Shown piece after piece: positions 1 to 10,725 of a stretch of DNA of 64,000 nucleotides (positions are counted from its first letter, which is position 1; the number at the start of each line of letters is the position of its first letter). The stretch covers positions 16,712 to 80,711 of the forward strand of contig CAVOGV010000032.1 in the NCBI GenBank assembly GCA_963695445.1, written 5' to 3'. Both the position numbers and the translations under genes were made by a program. This stretch comes from Thiohalocapsa sp963695445. Lineage in GTDB: Bacteria > Pseudomonadota > Gammaproteobacteria > Chromatiales > Chromatiaceae. The notes beneath the pieces were generated by a model. The model was not told the DNA's origin. It searched no databases and saw only the letters and a list, made by a program, of their open reading frames with translations.

Positions 1-150
1 GTCCGCAAGGGACAGGTCATCGCAAAGCTGGGTTCCACTGGGCGGTCTACCGGCCCGCACGTGCATTTCGAAGTACGCCGTAACGGCGAAGCGGTCGACC
101 CGATGCGATACCTGGATCTGAGTAAACGATCCCGCGTCGCCCGACTCTGA
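1..150 (+). CDS. M23 family metallopeptidase, C-terminal end (partial)
   Basis: Frame 1 from the window edge gives 49 residues ending at TGA 148-150. They contain the C-terminal signature of lysostaphin/LytM-type (M23) zinc peptidases: a GSTGRSTGPHVHFEVR stretch with the HxH pair that supplies a zinc ligand and the catalytic His. These enzymes cut peptide cross-links of murein in the periplasm or activate amidases. A Rho-independent terminator follows, and secA comes next, an order seen in many gammaproteobacteria (lpxC, M23 peptidase, secA). The N-terminus lies outside the window, so catalytic competence and the signal peptide cannot be judged. Confidence 0.85.
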   Translation, partial: VRKGQVIAKLGSTGRSTGPHVHFEVRRNGEAVDPMRYLDLSKRSRVARL

Positions 151-170
151 TCGAGCGCCTCTCCCCGCAA

Positions 171-207
171 GCCCGACCCGACGCAGACTGCGCCGGGTCG
201 GGCTTTT
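171..207 (+). terminator. Rho-independent terminator after the M23 peptidase gene
   Basis: A perfect 10-bp inverted repeat, GCCCGACCCG (171-180) and CGGGTCGGGC (194-203), encloses a 13-nt loop and is followed by TTTT. It lies 20 bp after the peptidase stop and about 60 bp before secA, so it separates the two transcription units. Confidence 0.85.
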
Positions 208-264
208 CCGTTATCATAAGGGAATTTTTCAAAGCGCCAGAGGAGCCCGCAAGGGCACGAATAA

Positions 265-3100
<2,836 letters not shown>

Positions 3101-3106
3101 TCGGCG

Positions 3107-4334
3107 ATGACGACTCCGACAGGTTCCGATCAGACAATGGACGTTCCGGCGATTCCTGGCGTGCGGCTCGCGAGCGTTGCCGCCGGCATCCGCTACCGGG
3201 ATCGCGACGACCTGCTCGTGCTGGCCTTGCCGGAAGGCGCCACGACGGCGGCGACCTTCACCCGCAACGCATTCTGCGCGGCACCGGTGACGGTGGCGCG
3301 CGAGCACCTTGCCTGCGCCGCTCCCCGCTACTTGCTGATCAATGCCGGCAATGCCAATGCCGGCACCGGCGCCCGCGGCCTCGCCGACGCCCGCGCTAGC
3401 TGCGAGGCGCTGGCGCGGCTGGCCGGCTGTGCACCGGAGCAGGTGTTGCCGTTCTCGACCGGGGTGATCGGCGAGTACCTGCCGATGGAGCGTCTCGTCA
3501 GTCACCTGCCCATCGCCTTGTCCGCGCTGCGCGAGGACGGCTGGGACGCCGCGTCACGCGCCATCATGACCACCGACACGGTGCCCAAGGTCGCGATGCG
3601 GCGCTTCGTGGTCGACGGCCGCGAGGCCACGCTCATTGGCATCGCCAAGGGTGCGGGGATGATCCGGCCCGATATGGCGACGATGTTGGCCTTCCTTGCC
3701 ACCGACGCCGCCGTTGGCGCCGAGGTGTTGCAGGACTGTCTGCGTGCCGCGGTCGACCAATCGTTCAACTGCATCAGCATCGACGGCGACACGTCCACCA
3801 ACGACGCCTGCGTCTTGAGCGCGGCCGGCGACGCTCGGCAACGCCCCGATTACAGCCATGGATGATCCGTCGTTCGCGGCGCTGTCCGCGGCCGTCGACG
3901 GCGTCTGTGCCGATCTGGCGACCGCCATCGTGCGCGACGGCGAGGGCGCCACCAAGCTGGTCAGTGTCGAGGTCAGCGGGGCGGACAGCGCCGCCGAGGC
4001 GCGAGCCGTCGCCGACACCATCGCGCACTCGCCGTTGGTGAAGACGGCGCTGTTTGCGGCTGATCCGAACTGGGGTCGCATCCTTGCAGCCGTCGGTCGT
4101 GCCGGCGTGGCGGAACTCGACATCGACCGGGTGAGCATCTCCCTCGACGACTGCCTGATCGTCTCGGGCGGTGGCCGCGATCCCTCCTACGAGGAGTCCG
4201 CCGGTCGCCGCGTCATGGAGCAAGACAGCTTCGCGATCCGCGTGGCGATGGGTCGGGGTGAGGCGCAGGCACGCGTGCTCACCTGCGATTTGTCCTACGA
4301 CTACGTCCGCATCAACGCCGAATACCGGAGCTGA
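3107..4334 (+). CDS. argJ: glutamate N-acetyltransferase / amino-acid acetyltransferase ArgJ (frame break)
   Basis: ArgJ moves the acetyl group from N-acetylornithine to glutamate in the cyclic arginine pathway, and bifunctional forms also use acetyl-CoA. The precursor cleaves itself before a Thr that becomes the nucleophile. That site is visible as KGAGMIRPDMATML, with Thr192 after Ala191. The first frame runs from 3107 to about 3840, and the rest (from MDDPSFAAL to the stop at 4334) is one frame on. An extra base near 3835-3845 explains this: the shifted reading GNAPITAMDD matches the usual ArgJ GNAPIT segment. Rebuilt length is about 408 residues, normal for the family. It starts 7 bp after secA and is followed within 14 bp by the Nudix-ThiE gene, so the three are probably co-transcribed. 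Confidence 0.92.
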
Positions 4335-4347
4335 GGTCGCACCGAGC

Positions 4348-5314
4348 ATGGCGGATGCAACGGCGGCGCCTAGCGCCCTGATCCATGTCGCCGCGGGTGC
4401 GATCGCGGACCAGAGCGGCCGCATCTTGATTGCTAAGCGTCCGGATGCTGCGCATCAGGGCGGGTTGTGGGAGTTTCCCGGCGGCAAGCTGGAGCCTGGG
4501 GAGCAGCCATCCGACGGTCTAGCGCGTGAGCTTCACGAGGAACTCGGCATCCGTCATCCGCGGCTGGCGCCCGTTGATCCGCGTCGAACACGATTATGGC
4601 GATCGACGCGTGCTGCTGGATGTCTATCGCGTCGATGCCTACAGCGGTGTCCCGATCGGTCGCGAAGGGCAACCGCTGGCCTGGGTCGCGCCGGACCGGA
4701 TGGACCCGGCGCGGTTTCCCGCTGCCGATCGACCCATCATCAATGCCCTGCGGCTGCCGAGTCTGTACCTGATTACGGGCGATGATCCAGCGGATACAGA
4801 GGGCTTTGTCGCGCGCCTCGGGCGCGCCCTGGACGCGGGCATCAGGCTCGTTCAGTTACGTGCCCACGGCCTCTCCGACGACGACTATCGCCGTCTCGCG
4901 CGTCGCCTGCAACCCGTGTGTCGCGCGGCCGGAGCGCGGCTGGTGTTGAACCGCGACCCGGACGTGGTTAGGGATCTAGCCTGCGACGGGCTGCATCTAG
5001 GGTCTGCGCTGCTGCGGCGTTTGCGGGAGCGGCCATGCCCGGCCACCCGCTTGGTGGGGGCTTCCTGCCATAGTTCCGAAGAGTTGCGCCTCGCCGAGGA
5101 GCTGGCGCTTGACTACGCCGTATTGTCGCCGGTCGAGGCAACGCTGAGCCATCCCGGCGCCCCAACGCTGGGGTGGTCAGGCTTTGCCGATCTGGTGGCG
5201 AGGGCTCACCTGCCCGTCTATGCCCTGGGCGGGCTCGGACCTGCGCAGCAGCAGCGATGCTTCGCCCACGGTGGGCAGGGCATCGCGGCGATCCGCGGTC
5301 TTTGGCCAACCTGA
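4348..5314 (+). CDS. Nudix hydrolase fused to a thiamine-phosphate-synthase-like domain (frame break)
   Basis: The N-terminal ~130 residues are a MutT-type Nudix domain with a textbook Nudix box (G-x5-E-x7-REL-x-EE-x-G: residues from GGKLEPGEQPSDGLA through RELHEELGI). The C-terminal ~180 residues resemble ThiE: LYLITGDD, VQLRAHGLSDDDY, LVLNRDPDVV, DGLHLGSALL, YALGGLG. This two-domain architecture sits behind argJ or secA in many gammaproteobacteria. The Nudix half is expected to clean oxidised nucleotides such as 8-oxo-dGTP; whether the ThiE-like half makes thiamine phosphate is not settled for the family. The frame changes near 4565-4585, where one extra base separates ELGIRHPRLA from PLIRVEHDYGD. 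The start MADATAAPSAL (ATG 4348) lies 14 bp after argJ. Confidence 0.88.
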
Positions 5315-5372
5315 AGCGCTGAAGGAGTCGCCTCCCTGGTTGGATTTCCTGATGGCTTATAGGCCTGAGCGC

Positions 5373-5777
5373 TTATAGGAACGCGGTTGCCAGCAACAGC
5401 AGCAGTGCCAATATCCCGATTAGGTCGAAAAGACGATCCCAGCGACGATGTGAACGATGCAGCCGGGCGATTTCCGTATTCAGGTCGCGATCGTTTGCGA
5501 GATCCGGGTCGATGAATACACGCCGATGCGGGAGTTCGATCGCCTCCGCTACGGCGATGGCGGTGGGTTCGGAGGTGCGATAGATGCGGGGTTCGAGATC
5601 CACCAAATGGCGGCGAAGGGCACTATGGAAGTGCATCAGTGCGGCGTCTAGGTCAGTGAACCGGGACGCATATTTGAGGCTGGTCGGGCGATCCGCGGGT
5701 AGGACGTCCGTCCCGCGCAGGCGGATGGTGCCTGGATACGCGGGATTCGTTTCGATAGTCAGGTAGCCGCTGTGCAT
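5373..5777 (-). CDS. conserved-looking hypothetical protein with C-terminal membrane anchor
   Basis: A 134-residue reading frame starting MHSGYLTIETNP (ATG at 5777). A soluble part is rich in charged residues (DLDAALMHFHSALRRHLVDLEPRIY). A basic stretch RLHRSHRRWDRL then precedes one hydrophobic segment, LIGILALLLLLATAFL, that ends the protein, giving a tail-anchored topology. The frame stays open upstream to 6029, but that part has no coding character and overlaps the 5893-6081 gene, so the internal ATG was chosen. No strong ribosome site is seen. The family is not recognised and no function is proposed. Confidence 0.5.
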   Translation of the reverse strand: MHSGYLTIETNPAYPGTIRLRGTDVLPADRPTSLKYASRFTDLDAALMHFHSALRRHLVDLEPRIYRTSEPTAIAVAEAIELPHRRVFIDPDLANDRDLNTEIARLHRSHRRWDRLFDLIGILALLLLLATAFL

Positions 5778-5892
5778 GATGCCACGTTGGTTGGCGCCCG
5801 TCGTAACTGCATAGGCACCAGCCGCCGAGCAGTTTCGGCGGCTGTGCGATTGGCGGAGGCTGCGCGATCGACGGCCGCTGTGCGATCGGCTC

Positions 5893-6081
5893 CTATGCGG
5901 CGATCGGGCGCAACTCCCAATTGCACATTTTGATGAGTTGCGCAATTTCACGAGCGAGCGGAAGAGTCTGATCCGGCTCGAACGTGTCTCCATATGACCA
6001 AGACTTCTCGGCCTGATCCGCCACTTCATGCAGACCTTGACGGCAGAGTTCCCAGACGGCTTTTCTTTGATTCGGTGTCAT
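5893..6081 (-). CDS. small hypothetical protein (62 residues)
   Basis: MTPNQRKAVWELCRQGLHEV through to the C-terminus NWELRPIAA forms a compact, soluble, largely helical 62-residue protein with a natural amino-acid mix (three Trp, two Cys). It is the upstream neighbour of the tail-anchored protein on the same strand, about 115 bp away. No family is recognised. The ribosome site is weak, so it could be a chance frame, but the composition is more protein-like than the overlapping alternatives. Confidence 0.45.
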   Translation of the reverse strand: MTPNQRKAVWELCRQGLHEVADQAEKSWSYGDTFEPDQTLPLAREIAQLIKMCNWELRPIAA

Positions 6082-6357
6082 TTCGTTAGCCTCGAAATCA
6101 ACAGCTTCGGCCGCACCGGATCGCTGTAGATTTGTCTGTTATGTCCCAAGTTTCTGATTGATAATCAGAGTATTAGCCGATTCTTGTCTTTGGTTTGCGC
6201 AAGTGCGAAAACGCAACATGACGGAACCGATCCACAGCTTCAGCATAGCTCAGCAGCCCGGTTTCACAATTGGTAGTTTCCATGTAGCGTATTCGCGACT
6301 TCTGCTGATTTCAGGGCTTCCCTTACGCGGCCCGATGTTGCAAAAATCATCGTTGCA

Positions 6358-6610
6358 TCATCTGCTTATCGGCTGGGTCGAGGCGGCGATCGTGGTTGAC
6401 CTTATGCCGATGCCGTAGGCTGCCGCCGCGACCGCGCTGCAGAGCGCGACGCCCCACAGGGTGTCGATCACAACCATGCTGAGTGGCCAGTTCGGTAGTG
6501 TGGCCATGTTCGTCAATTCGTCGGTGATGTAGGTGAAGAAACCGAAGCCGGCGGCATGCAGTAGTGCCTTCCGCAACGACCGGCGCGTAAGCGATTGCCG
6601 GAAACAAACA
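6358..6610 (-). pseudogene. remnant of a DUF2177-type membrane protein
   Basis: The minus strand carries a segment like the C-terminal half of DUF2177 membrane proteins: GFFTYITDELTNMATLPNWP, then LSMVVIDTLWGVALCSAVAAAAYGIG. The family signature is an F-Y-x-T-[YD]-[DE]-L-T-N-x-A-T-L-x-[NG]-W-P segment followed by a hydrophobic V-D-x-x-W-G helix. The N-terminal half (two or three helices) cannot be found in any minus frame upstream to 6800, and the tail after the last helix is unlike the family. It is probably a decayed copy, though more than one consensus insertion could give the same picture. Confidence 0.5.
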
Positions 6611-6789
6611 TACCGAATGGCGCAGGATTTTGGTTCGCCTTCAAGGAGCGACACCGAAGGCGGGCGAAAAGACAAGTCAGGCGGTATGGTAGTTGACAGA
6701 AATCGCCTAGTCCCGGCATCACCGCGAAGAGTCGTGCGCCCGTCGGCGAGTGTTCGGTTTCTATTGCAACAACATGGGAGCTTCATCTC

Positions 6790-6994
6790 TTGATATCACC
6801 CGATCGCTATTATTTGGACCGTGACTGCCCTTGGTGCGGCGAAAGGCTTGGAGATGACGATCGATTGCAGCGCCGGAGACCAGGACTATATTGAGGATTG
6901 TCAGATCTGCTGCGCGCCGATCTTGGTGACGGTCAGGATGAGTCAGTACGACCCGACGTTGCCGGACGTTTGGCTGTGCAGAGAGGGCGATTAA
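6790..6994 (+). CDS. CPXCG-motif small cysteine-rich (zinc-ribbon-like) protein, frame break
   Basis: No single frame holds this gene, but two adjacent frames joined by removing one base do. The first gives SPDRYYLDRDCPWCGER. The second gives LEMTIDCSAGDQDYIEDCQI followed by CCAPILVTVRM and runs to TAA 6992-6994. The CPxCG knuckle, the [ILV]DCS-x(2-3)-Q-x-Y-[IV]-E-D-C-Q-[IV]-C-C-x-P-I core and the length (about 67 residues) are exactly those of the CPXCG family, which is conserved in gammaproteobacteria and has no settled function. The break is an extra T at 6848 or 6849 (GAAAGGCTTGGAG for GAAAGGCTGGAG). A TTG at 6790 is the nearest usable start; an upstream start in another frame would need a further correction. 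Confidence 0.72.
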
Positions 6995-7317
6995 GTGATC
7001 GATGTCAAAGTTGCCCAGCCATCGTCTGTGTGGGCCGTTTACGGACTCTATAATTCTGAAGAATAGGTCCAGAGTCCTTGACATTTTAATTATTCGGATT
7101 AGATTAGCGCCCAAGCAACTCATGATGGGCGTTGGCATTGGTGTCGTCATACTCCTGATCGCGGACCCGACCTGATGTTCGCATCCGTTGCCTGCGATCT
7201 GTGGTCCCTGCCGGCGGTATCGCTTGGCGATCGCGTCACTCTGCTCGTGACTTGCTTCGTATCTTTTGTTGGCGGCTAAGCCGCTAACCTTACTTCGATT
7301 GTTGCCTGGAGGCATTC
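6995..7317 (+). other. intergenic stretch between the CPXCG gene and the H-NS-like gene
   Basis: This is 323 bp of lower GC than its surroundings. No convincing gene was found. A short plus-strand frame (about 7086-7174) ends in a hydrophobic run, LMMGVGIGVVILLIADPT, which could be the tail of a tiny membrane peptide, but it has no ribosome site. AT-rich promoter-like text (TATAAT at 7049-7054, TTGACA near 7078) may serve the downstream gene. Confidence 0.4.
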
Positions 7318-7720
7318 GTGGAATATCAGAATCTTAGTGTCGAAGAGTTGCAGAGCCAACTCCATCAGGTCGAGCAGAGCAGGGTTGATCTGGAAAAGGC
7401 TTTGTATCAGCGTTGGCACGAGGCCAAGTCCGAATTGGCGCAGGAAATCAGGGAAATGATCGAGCAGCGAGGCTACGACGTCGATGAAATCATGGCCCTA
7501 GTTGTCCCGCGACGTCGTCGCGCCGCGGCGTGCCAAAAAGTCTGGATCCAACAGGAGCTATACCCGCTACGTCGATCCTGAGAATCCGAACAATGTTTAC
7601 ATCCGCGGCGTTCTTCCGCGTTGGATGAAGGAGAAGATGGCGGCGCAAGGCTACGATCCCTCGGCTAAGCCCGACCGGGAGGCATTCAAGTCCAACTACC
7701 TGCAGGCGGTTCAGGACTGA
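7318..7720 (+). CDS. H-NS family nucleoid-associated protein (frame break)
   Basis: H-NS-type proteins bind curved or AT-rich DNA and silence foreign genes. The first ~60 residues, from GTG 7318, are a coiled-coil oligomerisation region (MEYQNLSVEELQSQLHQVEQ, then EIREMIEQRGYDVDEIM). The second part, one frame on, holds the DNA-binding domain: a basic linker APRRAKKSGSNRSYTRY, then the core motif YVDPENPNNVYIRGVLPRW and an extension ending LQAVQD* at 7720. The core corresponds to the Y-x-(D/N)-P-x-(N/T)-x-x-x-x-x-x-G-x-x-P-x-W signature of the family. The frame changes at about 7500-7535. The GTG start is supported by CTGGAGG 6-12 bp upstream. Its stop overlaps the convergent chelatase gene by about 10 bp. 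Confidence 0.82.
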
Positions 7721-8641
7721 GGCAACTGCGCTCGCCGGCTCTCATGCTGCACTGATCGGCCTGGGAACCTGTTTTGCCTCGGTCGGCGAGCCAACTGGCG
7801 TCGTATCTGCTGCTGCTTGATCACAACTCTCGATCTCGCTGCTTCGATGCGGTCGCTTAGAATTTCCTCAAACAACGGATGTTCGCCGATCAGCGGCGAA
7901 GCCACTGCCCGAAAGCCTGGGTACCGATCCATGGCCTCGCGGGCGATATCGTCGATGTCGCCCCCAGGCCCGGCGTGTCGGCCCGGTGAAATGAACTGCA
8001 TTGCTAGAATCGTTTGCTCCGCTTGTCTGCGCGGCAGTCGCGAGGGCGTGCTCGAGGAGTTCTCCGTTGAAATCGTATTGACGGTCCTCGCGGCGTTCCA
8101 TCACTGCTTCCGCGACTGTTGCAATACCGCTGAACCGCAATCTGAGCATGGCCGCCAGCCACGTCCTGACGGCAGTCACCGCTGCGACTGGGGAGCCGTG
8201 GTCTACGAGCAGGATACGGGCCGGCGTCATCTGCTGTGCTTGCATGACGTCGCGCACGTTTGCCTCCAGGATGTCGACGAGACGCGGTTCACCGCTCGGT
8301 AATGGGCACAGCACCGGCGCGACGTCAATTTCCAGCGCCCCTACCTCTGCTTCGAGGCGCGAGACAACCTCTGGCAGGAATACGTCGATGGCACGGCTGG
8401 GGCCGAAGAAGAGGGGCACGATCACGAACTTCCGCTCGCCTTCGTCGATCTGCCGCCGCAGAAACGGCTCAATCGTCTCCGCCGGTCTGCCATCGAGCAA
8501 TGCGGCCGGGATGCTGGATGAATGCAGCATTGAAACGGCGTGCACGTCCTCTCCCTTGCGGCGGGTCAGGGCCGCGGCGAGACGCCGGAGATTCCTTGTG
8601 GCCTCGGGCCGTTTCGAGCCATTGTCGAGCAGGATGATCAT
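7711..8641 (-). CDS. sirohydrochlorin chelatase, CbiX type (frame break)
   Basis: CbiX/SirB proteins put metal (Co or Fe) into sirohydrochlorin on the way to cobalamin or siroheme. The protein starts MIILLDNGSKRPEATRNLRR (ATG 8641). The first repeat includes HSSSIPAALLDG and FVIVPLFFGPSRAI; the second begins ILLVDHGSPVAAVTAVR and carries the metal-site HGS. In the first repeat the usual HGS is NGS, which I recall from the gammaproteobacterial subfamily. The original frame degenerates after about 8000 in LLEHALATAAQ. The expected C-terminus AMQFISPGRHAGPGGDIDDI and following residues lies in a neighbouring frame to 7711, so one base is wrong near 8000. The last ~35 residues after AARSR look unusual and may be altered by another error. 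Confidence 0.8.
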
Positions 8642-8796
8642 TGAGTGTCCTGAGGCATTCTTGAGTGAAGTAAGGTCGGCCGTAGACGTGCTTGGCGTAT
8701 TGATGCACTGACAGCGGCCGACGCGGCAGTTGCGTCCGTACTCAGTCGGCCTGCGATGGGTTGCGCCGCGGGTCTGGGGCGCCCGCGGCTTGCCGG

Positions 8797-9456
8797 TCAT
8801 TCGCTCGCGATGTCGATCATGACCTCGTTTCGGCGCAGGAAGCCGGGCGTGAACGGGTCGTTGTAGTAGGCATACACTGGGGCGCCGGCAGGTTTCAGTC
8901 CACGCGTGTCCATCCATTGCCGCAACGCCTGTTCCTGTTCGGCGATCAGGGCGTCGGTGGTTCTGCCGCTGAAGCGAACCGCAGCGACGCGCCGGGCGGG
9001 GATCTCAGTCAACTGCAGATCCTTGCCCGCGGGGGCGGGGAGGTCGGCGAGCCGGTATTGCGACGGCATGATGAATCGGATCGCCCAGGTCTCGTCGTCC
9101 GTGCGCGTCTGGGTCACCGGTGCGGTCATCGCGATGCGCGCATCCGGCGCGAGGGCCTGCTGCACGACTGGTGCCGTCATCGCAATGCGTTCGCCGTCGT
9201 CGTCGCTGGCGCGCTCCTTGGCGAAGATGTAGCGGGCGAGGGGGCCGAACCCGGCGCTCAGCCCCTGCTGCCGGCTGCCCTCGCGCCGAACCTCGGCGAC
9301 CACCAGGGTTGGATAGTCACGGAGCTCGAACGGCTCCTGCTGCTCCACCACGCGATAGGCCGGCTGCTCGACGTTTTGGATCACGTAGACGAACACCAGC
9401 AGGCCGACGATGGCGAGCAGCGCGAGGCCGCCGAGCACGATCACGATGAGTTTCAA
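8797..9456 (-). CDS. SOUL-family heme-binding-like protein, membrane-anchored
   Basis: 219 residues. An N-terminal hydrophobic segment (LIVIVLGGLALLAIVGLLVFVYVI) anchors or exports the protein. The SOUL/HBP domain follows: YRVVEQQEPFELRDYPTLVV, FGPLARYIFAKE, ERIAMTAPVVQQ and a second IAMTAPVTQ, FIMPSQYRLADLP, and the C-terminal YYNDPFTPGFLRRNEVMIDI. These are the hallmark segments of bacterial SOUL proteins, which are related to eukaryotic heme-binding proteins; their bacterial role is not established. The ATG at 9456 overlaps the stop of the upstream beta-propeller gene by 4 bp (ATGA), so the two are translationally coupled. Confidence 0.85.
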   Translation of the reverse strand: MKLIVIVLGGLALLAIVGLLVFVYVIQNVEQPAYRVVEQQEPFELRDYPTLVVAEVRREGSRQQGLSAGFGPLARYIFAKERASDDDGERIAMTAPVVQQALAPDARIAMTAPVTQTRTDDETWAIRFIMPSQYRLADLPAPAGKDLQLTEIPARRVAAVRFSGRTTDALIAEQEQALRQWMDTRGLKPAGAPVYAYYNDPFTPGFLRRNEVMIDIASE

Positions 9457-10541
9457 GCGGACGCCTCCCTGGGGGTTCCGTCCGGCTCGCGGCCAGGGAA
9501 CATCCAGCCCCCGAGCAGGATCAGCAGGACGCCAGCGATCGAGATCCAGTACCAGCCGGGAAAGCCGGCCGGTCCGTAACGATAGACCGAGCCGGCGCTG
9601 AACAGGATGCCGTCGTCATAGGGCAAGATCCAGCTGATGCCGAAACGGACATGATCCGGCGGCGCTTCGATCAGGCTAGCGTAGGCCAGCGCCTCGATGC
9701 CGTCCGCGTCTTCGGCGAGGTCCGCGCGGTAGAGCCCCTTGTCGCTGCCGATCCAAAGTCGGTCAGCGCCGGCCGCGCCATCCGTTGCCTGCGTATCCGC
9801 GACAAGCAGCAACGACAGCGCGCGGCTCTTCTCGAGACCTGTCTTCAAGGATCGCCAGGGCTGGAATGGTGCGTCCTGCCAGTAGAGGCCGCGATCGGTC
9901 CCGGCTAGCAGGCGGCCGGCCTCGGTCACCGCAAAGGTGAAGACGTAGGCGTCGTCCGGCAGTCCGTCTCGGTTTGGCAGCCAGTCCAGCAGGGCATCGT
10001 CGCGGGCGCTGTAGACGCCGTCGCCGACGGTGCCCGCGTGCACATAGGTCGCGCCATCGCTCGCCTGCCGTTCGAGGCGGTAGACGTTGACATCTGGCAG
10101 CGCCTGCTGCCAGTTGCCCGCGCCTTGAATCCAGAGGCCCTCGCCGGTGGCCACCACCAGGCCGTCGTCGGTGGCGATCTCGTCGCTGATCCGCATCGTC
10201 AGTGGCGGCATCCCTGGGGGTGGATTGACCAGTCCGGCGGCCGTGCCGATCGGACCCTGTGTCGGCTTACCGACCGGCTCCGCGGTCAAGGCCGTGACCG
10301 GCTGCCCGCCGAGGTCCATCGCCACGCGGCCCCATTGGCCTTCGATTAGACGCCAGATCTCACCGTCCTGCGTGCCCGCCAGCACCGAGCCGTTGCCGCC
10401 TGGTGCAAGGTCGGTGACGTGGCCCGCGCTTGGCAGGTCGATGCGGCTCACTCGCTCGCCGCCGGGCAACAACGGGCCCGCGATTAACAGGGCTAGACCC
10501 AGGCCGGCGATGCCGAGGGCGATGCTGCGTGTGGTCTTCAT
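9453..10541 (-). CDS. predicted exported beta-propeller (BNR/sialidase-like repeat) protein
   Basis: 362 residues from ATG 10541. The frame stays open further upstream, but MKTTRSIALGIAGLGLALLI is a clear signal or anchor segment with a purine-rich ribosome site just before it. The body has repeated blade-like motifs: GSVLAGTQDGEIWRL, GLVVATGEGLWIQG, ATYVHAGTVGDGVYSA, GRLLAGTDRGLYWQ and DRLWIGSDKGLYRAD. All follow an x-hydrophobic-W/L-x-G-T/S-x-x-G-L-Y pattern typical of six- or seven-bladed propellers. A C-terminal helix, YWISIAGVLLILLGGWMFPG, could span the membrane, so the propeller would face the periplasm. Catalytic residues are not apparent. It is coupled to the SOUL gene; function unknown. 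Confidence 0.65.
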   Translation of the reverse strand: MKTTRSIALGIAGLGLALLIAGPLLPGGERVSRIDLPSAGHVTDLAPGGNGSVLAGTQDGEIWRLIEGQWGRVAMDLGGQPVTALTAEPVGKPTQGPIGTAAGLVNPPPGMPPLTMRISDEIATDDGLVVATGEGLWIQGAGNWQQALPDVNVYRLERQASDGATYVHAGTVGDGVYSARDDALLDWLPNRDGLPDDAYVFTFAVTEAGRLLAGTDRGLYWQDAPFQPWRSLKTGLEKSRALSLLLVADTQATDGAAGADRLWIGSDKGLYRADLAEDADGIEALAYASLIEAPPDHVRFGISWILPYDDGILFSAGSVYRYGPAGFPGWYWISIAGVLLILLGGWMFPGREPDGTPREASA

Positions 10542-10725
10542 CGTGATCCTGATCCTCTCGTGGTGACTTTTTGGTGACGACGGGCTTGGCGACAAGCGTG
10601 GGTGGTTCGGCGGATCTTGCCCGTGCTGCACTGCATGTATCGATCATGCGCGCCCGAGGCAAGCCCGGCCGGCTCTGCTAGAATCGGCGATCACCTCTCC
10701 ACGTACGACCGAGGAAGCCTCGCCG

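Noticed and set aside
7078..7110. TTGACA followed by AT-rich text as a firm promoter of the H-NS-like gene
   Set aside because: No adequate -10 at 16-18 bp spacing, and more than 200 bp separate it from the start; kept only as a remark.
6761..7315. 184-residue minus-strand frame
   Set aside because: It overlaps the CPXCG gene on the other strand, which has real motifs; composition is shadow-like.
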